Shown: positions 1-4,875 of the stretch, in pieces
How the letters are laid out: each line of letters starts with the position of its first letter
Position numbering within the stretch: the first letter of the stretch is position 1
Origin: Candidatus Poribacteria bacterium
Lineage (GTDB): Bacteria; Poribacteria; WGA-4E; WGA-3G
DNA length: 5,462 nucleotides
Direction of reading: 5' to 3'
Assembly: GCA_009835515.1 (NCBI GenBank)
Contig: VXXH01000283.1
Span: 1-5,462, forward strand
Translations under genes and position numbers: made by a program
Notes under the pieces: model-generated
The model's input: only the letters and a program-made list of their open reading frames with translations
Database searches by the model: none
Told to the model about the DNA's origin: nothing

Positions 1-2
1 AC

Positions 3-422
3 ATTTATGAGAAACTAAGACAACCTAAAATTATCTTTTATGCTAACGATAATTCTATGCGGGCAGCCTATGATTCATCATGTAAATTTCTCTACGCTGC
101 AACGTTGTTTATACCAACAACCGATCTTTCCCTGCTTGCCATTCTAAATAGCAAACTTTTCAATTGGTATGCTCAAAACAAGTTTTCAAATCCAAAGATC
201 AAACAATTGTCTCTCACAAAGAAAAACATGATGAAGGCTCCAATAGCTTCACGAACGGAGGAACAAAAAGCAGAACTTTCAGATTTAGTCCAGCAAATAC
301 TTAACGATCCCTATAATTTTAAAGTCCCTGATCTTGAGCGGGAGATAGATCAATTGGTATACGAACTTTATGAATTAACAGACGCAGAAATTGCCTTAAT
401 AGAAGAGGAGACCAACCCATGA
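3..422 (+). CDS. C-terminal part of an Eco57I/TaqI-like restriction-modification enzyme (specificity domain), 5' end outside window
   Basis: The frame is open from the left edge and gives 139 residues before a TGA stop. The upstream methyltransferase and any nuclease domain lie outside the window. The visible part matches the C-terminal specificity (TaqI_C-like) region of fused type II restriction-methylation enzymes: a KIIFYANDNS strand near 27-56, the hallmark LAILNSKLFNWY around 135-170, a polar segment with an API motif, a helix ending SDLVQQIL, and the usual tail EIDQLVYELYELTDAEIALIE around 342-404. In this family the region contacts the DNA target and places the adenine-N6 methyltransferase. 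The first internal ATG (57) has no ribosome site and sits inside the domain, so it is not the true start. The sequence is about 36% G+C, well below the downstream genes, which suggests horizontal acquisition. The stop overlaps the next start. The family call is confident; whether the enzyme is intact cannot be judged. Confidence 0.85.
   Translation: MYEKLRQPKIIFYANDNSMRAAYDSSCKFLYAATLFIPTTDLSLLAILNSKLFNWYAQNKFSNPKIKQLSLTKKNMMKAPIASRTEEQKAELSDLVQQILNDPYNFKVPDLEREIDQLVYELYELTDAEIALIEEETNP
404..410 (+). promoter_or_regulatory. Ribosome binding site AGAGGAG inside the upstream gene
   Basis: AGAGGAG lies 8 nt before the ATG at 419, within the last codons of the restriction-modification gene. It supports the 419 start and means that translation of the epimerase could be coupled to the upstream gene through the ATGA overlap. 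Confidence 0.7.
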
Positions 423-1411
423 AAGTCTTAGTCATCGGTGGGACAGGCAACATTAGTCGTGGGATTGTTGCTGCGCTGCAACACCGAAACCACGAAGTCG
501 TTTTGTTCAACCGCGGGCAACACAGAGACCCACCACCGTCAGATGTCCGCATTATTCACGGCGACCGTCAACAGCGCGACGATTTTGAGGCGAAAGTCGG
601 CGCGGAAGAATGGGATGCTGTTATCGATATGATTAGTTTCAACGCCGAAGATGCTGCCTCCGCACTCCGCGCATGTCAAGGACGCGTCGGACACTTCGTC
701 CACTGCTCAACAGTGATGACTTACGGACCGCCGTTCAGTGGAATTAACCTCCCAGAGACGGCACCGTTGCAAGGGGAATCAGGCTACGGACTCGGCAAAG
801 TCGCAGCGGATAATCTTCTATTAGAATCACACGCACGCGACGGGTTCCCGGTAACGATTTTCAAACCGTCGTATACCCACGGACCGGGGATGAATCTCCT
901 GCGTCAAGTCGGTGGCGATGGGAGTTGGATTGATCGGCTACGGAAGGGCAAACCGATCCTCTCCGCAGGCGACGGATTAAACTATTTTCAGTTCCTGTCA
1001 TCTCGCGACGCAGGTTTTGCGTTTACAGATATACTCGGTAGATCCAACTGCTTCGGCGAGATATACAACATCGTCCACCCACAGGCGCGAACGTGGGACG
1101 AATGGCACCGTGCAGCGGCAGAGGCACTCGGCGTTGATATAGAGATCGTACATGTCTCACAAGAGACGCTCATCGCGATGGCGCCCGAACGGTTCAGTGG
1201 ATTGCGGGGGAACTTCGGGCATACACAAATCTTCAGCCACGAGAAACTCGCAGCAGCGTTACCCGAATTCAGTCCACAAGTTCCGGTTACAGAGAGTGTC
1301 GCAGAAAACATCGCATGGATGGACAAACATAACCTGATTCCAGATAGCGATGCAGACGATCTGGAGGATCAGGTTATAGAGGCAGTTCGCAATCTACCGC
1401 GTATCCGGTAG
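419..1411 (+). CDS. NAD(P)-dependent epimerase/dehydratase (extended/atypical SDR family)
   Basis: This is a complete 330-residue cytosolic oxidoreductase, a normal length for sugar-nucleotide epimerase-like SDR proteins. Residues 1-13 form the Rossmann beta strand and glycine motif (VLVIGGTGNIS, residues 4-13 carrying the GGTGNI signature). The NRG at 31-33 ends the second strand and favours a dinucleotide cofactor, perhaps NADP. HGD at 47-49 and the VIDMISF strand (68-74) follow the fold. The catalytic set is visible as ST at 97-98 in VHCSTVMTYG and Tyr123-x-x-x-Lys127 (YGLGK). The C-terminal half (about 165-330) should hold the substrate and is less conserved. The start is set by AGAGGAG and by the glycine motif lying at the expected distance from Met1. 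The gene overlaps the upstream stop by 4 nt and precedes the dioxygenase by 14 nt, so it is likely the first enzyme of an oxidoreductase operon. The family is clear; substrate and exact reaction are unknown. Confidence 0.9.
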   Translation: MKVLVIGGTGNISRGIVAALQHRNHEVVLFNRGQHRDPPPSDVRIIHGDRQQRDDFEAKVGAEEWDAVIDMISFNAEDAASALRACQGRVGHFVHCSTVMTYGPPFSGINLPETAPLQGESGYGLGKVAADNLLLESHARDGFPVTIFKPSYTHGPGMNLLRQVGGDGSWIDRLRKGKPILSAGDGLNYFQFLSSRDAGFAFTDILGRSNCFGEIYNIVHPQARTWDEWHRAAAEALGVDIEIVHVSQETLIAMAPERFSGLRGNFGHTQIFSHEKLAAALPEFSPQVPVTESVAENIAWMDKHNLIPDSDADDLEDQVIEAVRNLPRIR

Positions 1412-1425
1412 CACAGAGGTGAAAT

Positions 1426-2238
1426 ATGCTACAAATCAGATCAGCGTTAGACTCAGAAAGACTCGACATCGTTGAACAAGACTTGCGCGAAGTCGGTTTC
1501 CACATCATCGAAAATGTGATTACCGACGCTGAAGCAGACGAAGCACGCGAAGCCATCTGGAAATTAGTCGAAGAAGACATCGCAAACGGATTTGACCACA
1601 GCTACGGTGACGGTAAAATTCGACGCGTCTGGGCAATCGTCGGAAAATCTCCGATCTTCCGTTATTTTATTCAGCACCCGACCGTTGTCGCCGTATGGAA
1701 ACGGATGCTCGGTGAAGATGTTATCGCCTCCACATTTACAGCGAATATCGTTGGACCCGGCGCACCCGATGGTGGTTGGCATATTGATTACCCGTATTGG
1801 GCGATGCAATCGCCTTTCCCGTCCGGTTCAATAACCGGACAAACAGTCTGGATGTTAGACGACTTTACGGCAGAAAACGGTGCAACGGCGTGCATCGCTG
1901 GCTCACACAAAACGCTCCGCCGTCCCGAATTAGGCGAAGCAGAAGGGCTTGAGAGCAGCGTCGCTGTCGCACCGAAAGGTTCTATCATGTTCACAAACGG
2001 TGCGATCTGGCACCAGTCTCGGGCAAATCAAACAGATAAACCGCGCGTCGGGTTGCTCGGTATGTATAACCGATCGGTCATCTATCCGCAAGAGGATATG
2101 CCTCGGCAGTTGACTGACGAGGCGTTAGCAGGCGAAAGCGATGTACTCAAGCAGCTGCTCGGCAGAAATATCCAGTTCCGCGATCCAAATCATGGACAGA
2201 ATTGGCATCGTACGGAGAGCGGATTTCGTCAGGCATAA
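1426..2238 (+). CDS. Phytanoyl-CoA dioxygenase (PhyH) family Fe(II)/2-oxoglutarate-dependent oxygenase
   Basis: This complete 270-residue protein has the double-stranded beta-helix signature of the PhyH family. The N-terminus has the usual REVGFHIIENVIT opening (21-33) followed by a helix. The iron ligands are His119-x-Asp121 in GGWHIDYPYW and the distal His196 in GAIWHQSRAN. Arg207 (KPRVGL), 11 residues after the distal His, is the expected 2-oxoglutarate carboxylate contact. The family strand ENGATACIAGSHK spans 150-162. Members hydroxylate varied small molecules using O2 and 2-oxoglutarate, releasing CO2 and succinate; most bacterial ones do not act on phytanoyl-CoA. The start is supported by AGAGGTGA at 1415-1422, close to the ATG. 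The gene follows the epimerase by 14 nt and precedes the dehydrogenase by 60 nt, so a shared transcript is likely. All catalytic residues are present, so I expect an active enzyme. The substrate is unknown. Confidence 0.92.
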   Translation: MLQIRSALDSERLDIVEQDLREVGFHIIENVITDAEADEAREAIWKLVEEDIANGFDHSYGDGKIRRVWAIVGKSPIFRYFIQHPTVVAVWKRMLGEDVIASTFTANIVGPGAPDGGWHIDYPYWAMQSPFPSGSITGQTVWMLDDFTAENGATACIAGSHKTLRRPELGEAEGLESSVAVAPKGSIMFTNGAIWHQSRANQTDKPRVGLLGMYNRSVIYPQEDMPRQLTDEALAGESDVLKQLLGRNIQFRDPNHGQNWHRTESGFRQA

Positions 2239-2298
2239 CGGATAATATCGGTCAGTTTCGTCAAATATTTCACCGATTTCAAATTCAAGGGGATCTTT

Positions 2299-3345
2299 AT
2301 GCCAACAATATCTCATGATGTTTTGAGAAAGTTTGTATACGATATATATCGCGGGGCTGGCGGTACAGAAGAAGATGCACGCATCGTCAGCGACCACGTT
2401 GTTGATTCTAACTTAGCAGGTCACGATTCACACGGTGTTATCAACGCGCCGAACTACATCGATGGCATGGCAGGCGGGCCCGCCGCCGATAAAATGGAGA
2501 TTGTCAGGCAAAGTGGTGCTGCTACTGTCATCAACGCCAACGGCGCGCTCGGTATGGTCGCCGCACGGAAAGCGATGGAGATGGCTGTCGAAAAAGCAGA
2601 AAGCTGCACCATCGGGGCAGTCGGCTTACACCGATGTGGACACGCAGGACGGATGGGCGAATACCCACCGATTGCAGCACGTGCCGGTATGATCGGGATC
2701 GTCTTGCTCAACGGCGGCGGACGGTTTATGCATCCCCACGGTGGCACTTCTCGCAGGCTACCGCCAAACCCAATTGCGATCTCAGTACCACGTCAAGGTG
2801 GCGAACCGCTCCTGCTTGATATGACGCTCAGCGTGGTCGCAGGCGGGAAGCTGCTCGTCCAGACGGCTCGCGGTGAATCCATACCCGAAGGGTGGATGAT
2901 AGATGCCGAAGGCAAACCGCTCACGGACCCGAACGCATTTCGTGAACGTCCGCAGGACACAGCCGTTATGCCGCTCGGTGGTTTTCAGTTCGGACACAAA
3001 GGATTCGGACTCGGCGTGATGATAGATGCTATTGCTGGCGGACTCTCTTGGGCAGGATGTAGCCGTGAACAACCGACGCGGGGGGCAAGCGGTATCGTAA
3101 TGTTCGCTATCAAAATCGAGGATTTCATCGACTTAGCGAACTATGAACAGGAGATCGCATATCTCGTAGAGTGGGTGAAGTCGTCTGCCCGATTGCCGGG
3201 TGTTGACGAAATCTATGTTCCGGGGGAATTCGAGGAACGGAGCCGCGAAAAACGCCTGCGCGAAGGGATACCGATTGAGGAACCGACTTGGAACCGCCTC
3301 GTCGAAGCCGCGGAACGTTTCAACGTCGAGATACCCTTAAAGTAG
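2299..3345 (+). CDS. Malate/L-lactate dehydrogenase family (Ldh_2) NAD(P)-dependent 2-hydroxyacid oxidoreductase
   Basis: This complete 348-residue protein is within the usual 330-370 range. The family includes malate, ureidoglycolate, sulfolactate and diketogulonate dehydrogenases, which interconvert 2-hydroxy and 2-keto acids with NAD(P) and do not use a Rossmann fold. The family motifs appear in order: AGHDSHGV with the likely catalytic His45 (40-47), HRCGHAGRMGEY (111-122), a glycine-rich RRLPPNPIAISVP segment (152-164) holding the conserved Asn157-Pro158, IPEGWMIDAEGKPLTDP (195-211) and GHKGFGLGVMIDA (232-244) near the dinucleotide and domain contacts. Residues 155-156 are Pro-Pro where many members have Gly-Thr before Asn-Pro, a small oddity. 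AAGGGGA at 2287-2293 sets the start. The gene ends in two consecutive in-frame TAG stops (3343-3348) followed directly by a palindrome. It is the last gene of the enzyme cassette. The exact substrate cannot be deduced. Confidence 0.92.
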   Translation: MPTISHDVLRKFVYDIYRGAGGTEEDARIVSDHVVDSNLAGHDSHGVINAPNYIDGMAGGPAADKMEIVRQSGAATVINANGALGMVAARKAMEMAVEKAESCTIGAVGLHRCGHAGRMGEYPPIAARAGMIGIVLLNGGGRFMHPHGGTSRRLPPNPIAISVPRQGGEPLLLDMTLSVVAGGKLLVQTARGESIPEGWMIDAEGKPLTDPNAFRERPQDTAVMPLGGFQFGHKGFGLGVMIDAIAGGLSWAGCSREQPTRGASGIVMFAIKIEDFIDLANYEQEIAYLVEWVKSSARLPGVDEIYVPGEFEERSREKRLREGIPIEEPTWNRLVEAAERFNVEIPLK

Positions 3346-3347
3346 TA

Positions 3348-3364
3348 GGCACACGCCGTGTGCC
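3348..3364. terminator. Perfect 17-nt palindrome after the dehydrogenase, candidate transcript-end hairpin
   Basis: GGCACACG-C-CGTGTGCC is a perfect palindrome around one central base, starting in the second TAG stop. As RNA it would make a 7-bp GC-rich stem with a 3-nt loop. No T run follows, so it is not a classical intrinsic terminator. It may protect the 3' end, act with other factors, or be a small repeat element. The position just after a gene end is what favours a transcript-end role. Confidence 0.4.
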
Positions 3365-3369
3365 GTAAC

Positions 3370-3426
3370 CCTAATGTAATATTTACACTTAGGTGGTTTT
3401 CGTAATCAGAACCTAAAACATTTAGG
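3370..3426 (+). promoter_or_regulatory. Two adjacent leader hairpins with interchangeable CCTAA/TTAGG arms
   Basis: The first hairpin pairs CCTAATGTAA (3370-3379) with TTACACTTAGG (3383-3393), with one bulged C at 3388 and a 3-nt loop. The second pairs CCTAAA (3412-3417) with TTTAGG (3421-3426) around ACA. The right arm of the first (TTAGGT, 3389-3394) can instead pair with ACCTAA (3411-3416), which would break both hairpins. The set ends 8 nt before the AGGAG ribosome site of the first lipoprotein gene. This geometry resembles an attenuator, but the stems are short and AT-rich, so it is only a suggestion. No convincing promoter was found in the same spacer. Confidence 0.3.
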
Positions 3427-3445
3427 CATACAACAGGAGAAAAAA

Positions 3446-4048
3446 ATGAGAATCCTAAGCAGTTTAGTTGTTCTGTTCATCGGCATTACAGGATGTACTG
3501 TGCTAAACCAACTGAACCAGTCCGTTGACGAGATTGCCCCCTCACGCCTCACCTGTGCATCAAACCCAGAATTCGTGGATGGAAATCTGGAGACGGTGAG
3601 TTCGTTTGCAGTAAATGGGTTCGTCCGAAAAGCGTATCAAATTTTTGACGGCGAGACTCGGCGGCAGACATACGCCCAACGGCGCTACATAACACAAGTT
3701 GAAGGCAACCGTCGCACAGAAGCGATTATCAAACTCGATGTCCCTACCTATGTCTCTTACGTGGAGGTCTATCCGGCATCACGGCACATCCCGAATTTCG
3801 CAATGATGACAACAACCGACGATCCACCCCGCTTTGATGTCGCCTTCGAGCGAGTCTCCGACAAGCAGCACAAAGATATAGAAGGATTGACACCCGTTCG
3901 CTTCCAAATCGGACGGGAAGTCCTCTATCTACGGATGAGCGCAGACGGGATTGAAGATAAACAGAATTCTACCCGAAACATAAACTCAAGCGTTGAGATC
4001 CCGCTAAAAGGTGGCGAGATTCGCGAAGTCAGGTTTTTCGGCAGGTAG
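3446..4048 (+). CDS. Putative lipoprotein, first of three tandem paralogs (discoidin-like beta-sandwich suspected)
   Basis: I do not recognise a named family for this 200-residue protein. Residues 2-17 are a short signal peptide with lipobox I14-T15-G16-C17, so the mature protein should be lipid-anchored at Cys17; Thr at +2 suggests outer-membrane sorting by the E. coli rule. The mature part holds four blocks shared with the two genes downstream: SRLTCASNPEFVDGNLETV (33-51), IIKL then VEVYPAS (94-112), IGREVLYLR (155-163) and EIPLKGGEIREVRFFGR (184-200). A DGN-T motif near the N-terminus, an IKL..P strand, a VEVYP strand and a closing IREV-F-G strand are reminiscent of F5/8 type C (discoidin) sugar-binding sandwiches; that is inference. 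Cys37 is the only other cysteine, so it has no internal partner. AGGAG at 3435-3439 sets the start. It begins the lipoprotein array after a hairpin-rich spacer. Confidence 0.85.
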   Translation: MRILSSLVVLFIGITGCTVLNQLNQSVDEIAPSRLTCASNPEFVDGNLETVSSFAVNGFVRKAYQIFDGETRRQTYAQRRYITQVEGNRRTEAIIKLDVPTYVSYVEVYPASRHIPNFAMMTTTDDPPRFDVAFERVSDKQHKDIEGLTPVRFQIGREVLYLRMSADGIEDKQNSTRNINSSVEIPLKGGEIREVRFFGR

Positions 4049-4061
4049 GCCCTCTAATTGC

Positions 4062-4105
4062 AAGTGCACCCTACAAGCAGCCAAGGTGAACTTATGGGTG
4101 CACTT
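4062..4105. repeat. Perfect 10-bp inverted repeat between lipoprotein genes 1 and 2
   Basis: AAGTGCACCC at 4062-4071 and GGGTGCACTT at 4096-4105 are exact reverse complements separated by 24 nt. Each arm contains the palindrome GTGCAC. An inner AAG/CTT pair (4075-4077 with 4091-4093) could extend the stem after a small internal loop. No T run follows, so it is not a standard intrinsic terminator. The loop contains AAGGTGA, a Shine-Dalgarno-like sequence. It could be an RNA hairpin controlling the downstream lipoprotein, a regulator site, or a small repeat element. Confidence 0.7.
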
Positions 4106-4123
4106 TACAATCCTCTAAACTAA
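4094..4123 (+). CDS. Candidate 9-codon minigene (leader peptide MGALYNPLN)
   Basis: ATG at 4094 is preceded, 4 nt upstream, by AAGGTGA (4083-4089), a good ribosome site, and runs nine codons to a TAA at 4121-4123. That TAA is also the first three bases of TAAGGAGG, the ribosome site of the next lipoprotein gene. A ribosome ending here would be placed on that site, so coupling is possible. The start lies at the edge of the inverted-repeat loop, where folding could hide it. There is no sign of an attenuator-type codon run. Such short frames arise by chance easily; only the ribosome site and the stop placement support it. Confidence 0.25.
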   Translation: MGALYNPLN

Positions 4124-4128
4124 GGAGG
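4121..4128 (+). promoter_or_regulatory. Strong ribosome binding site TAAGGAGG deciding the start of lipoprotein 2
   Basis: TAAGGAGG lies 10 nt before ATG 4139. The other candidate start for this gene, ATG 4184, has no such site, so 4139 is preferred even though it gives a longer than usual n-region before the signal peptide hydrophobic core. Confidence 0.7.
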
Positions 4129-4138
4129 CGGCAGCGAC

Positions 4139-4840
4139 ATGGATAAAATCTTGACCCGTTATAACTTCGGACATAGCTTGAAAATGTCCGCTTATATCGC
4201 AGGGATAGTGTTAATGCTAAGTATTGCTGGTTGTGTAGCATCTCAGGGACAATCTGGAACGGGAATTCTGCAATCGCGTTTATCTTGGCTTCAAGGGACA
4301 CCTATTGAGGAAATTACTGCTTCACAATTGACCTGTGAAACCCACCCTGAAGTAGTGGATGGCAACTTGGAAACAGTTGCGACTTTTGCGGTACAGGGGA
4401 CAGTGACAAAGAAGTATGAGGTCGTGGAACGCAGCAGGCGTTCATTTGGCAGAGGGCAGTATATAACAGATCTTGACGGGACAATCCGATGTGAGATGCT
4501 GATTAAACTCGAAAAGCCGATGTACGTGAATACTGTCGAAGTTTACCCCGCCTCACGCATCCCTAATTTGGCACTGAGCACAACATTGGAAGTATCCGGT
4601 TATCATCTCGGTCAATCCGGAACAGGATTTCAACCGGTGCATGATAAACAGCATAGAGATGCAGAAGGCACAAAACCTGTTAAATTCAGCGTTGCGCGGG
4701 AAGTGCTCTACCTGCGTGTGACAGCAGACGCAATAGAAGACCGGCAGAACGCGACACGGGTTGATGACAAAGAAATTGACATCCCGCTGAAAGGAGCATC
4801 AATCCGCGAGATTAAACTTTACGGTAAAAAGCCATCGTAG
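4139..4840 (+). CDS. Putative lipoprotein, second tandem paralog, with a repeated GQSGTG insert
   Basis: This 233-residue protein is unnamed but clearly related to both neighbours. A 15-residue polar n-region precedes a hydrophobic core (about 17-29) and lipobox I29-A30-G31-C32, with Val at +2. The mature part repeats the array blocks: SQLTCETHPEVVDGNLETV (62-80), IKL then VEVYPASR (122-140), AREVLYLR (186-193) and DIPLKGASIREIKLYG (214-229), ending with an extra KKPS. It differs from its sisters by a longer linker after the lipidation Cys (about 29 residues before the EI-A/T-AS motif region) and about four extra residues in the central loop. Both additions contain GQSGTG (37-42 and 158-163). 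It also has a third cysteine, Cys118. The strong TAAGGAGG supports this start over Met16. It sits 90 nt after lipoprotein 1 and 35 nt before lipoprotein 3, so co-transcription with the latter is likely. Function is unknown; a lipid-anchored discoidin-like domain is the best guess. Confidence 0.85.
   Translation: MDKILTRYNFGHSLKMSAYIAGIVLMLSIAGCVASQGQSGTGILQSRLSWLQGTPIEEITASQLTCETHPEVVDGNLETVATFAVQGTVTKKYEVVERSRRSFGRGQYITDLDGTIRCEMLIKLEKPMYVNTVEVYPASRIPNLALSTTLEVSGYHLGQSGTGFQPVHDKQHRDAEGTKPVKFSVAREVLYLRVTADAIEDRQNATRVDDKEIDIPLKGASIREIKLYGKKPS
4247..4264 (+). repeat. GQSGTG-coding repeat, copy 1 (linker of lipoprotein 2)
   Basis: This stretch encodes GQSGTG and matches 4610-4627 at 15 of 18 bases; the three differences are all synonymous third positions. 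It lies in the flexible linker just after the lipidated Cys, a region the two sister proteins lack. Confidence 0.5.
4596..4637. repeat. GQSGTG-coding repeat, copy 2, framed by CCGGTT/AACCGG inverted ends
   Basis: The second GQSGTG copy (4610-4627) lies inside a segment bordered by CCGGTT (4596-4601) and AACCGG (4632-4637), which are exact reverse complements. The encoded GQSGTGFQPVH replaces a stretch that reads FDVAFERVS in paralog 1 and KLSFEAVE in paralog 3, and the loop is about four residues longer. It could be a small inserted repeat element read in frame, but the inverted ends are only 6 bp. Confidence 0.35.
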
Positions 4841-4875
4841 GGAAGGCTTTCCACATCGGATAAAAGGAGAGGAAA

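Noticed and set aside
1564..1809. Open frames on both strands inside the dioxygenase gene
   Set aside because: They shadow a gene with all catalytic motifs intact, and their translations are low in recognisable structure.
2247..2277. ATCGGT ... ACCGAT inverted repeat in the 60-nt gap before the dehydrogenase
   Set aside because: Only 6 bp with a 19-nt loop and no T run; expected by chance, so not called a terminator.
3382..3409. TTTACA followed by TAATCA as a promoter before lipoprotein 1
   Set aside because: The spacing is 15 nt and the -10 match is poor; the same bases are better explained by the hairpins.
3370..3426. TTAGG/CCTAA motifs as a telomere-like or CRISPR-like repeat
   Set aside because: Four short, inverted, irregularly spaced arms in 57 nt; neither tandem nor regularly spaced, so hairpin arms are the simpler reading.
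4184..4186. Alternative start (Met16) for lipoprotein 2, giving a more typical signal peptide length
   Set aside because: No Shine-Dalgarno precedes it, whereas ATG 4139 has TAAGGAGG at an acceptable distance.
4092..4301. Reverse-strand frame of 69 codons across the lipoprotein 2 start
   Set aside because: It lies antisense to a well supported gene with signal peptide and ribosome site, and shows no recognisable protein features.
4828..4850. AAAGCC ... GGCTTT hairpin across the stop of lipoprotein 2
   Set aside because: 6-bp stem with 11-nt loop, followed by CC and not a T run; the next gene starts 35 nt on with a good ribosome site, so termination here is unlikely.
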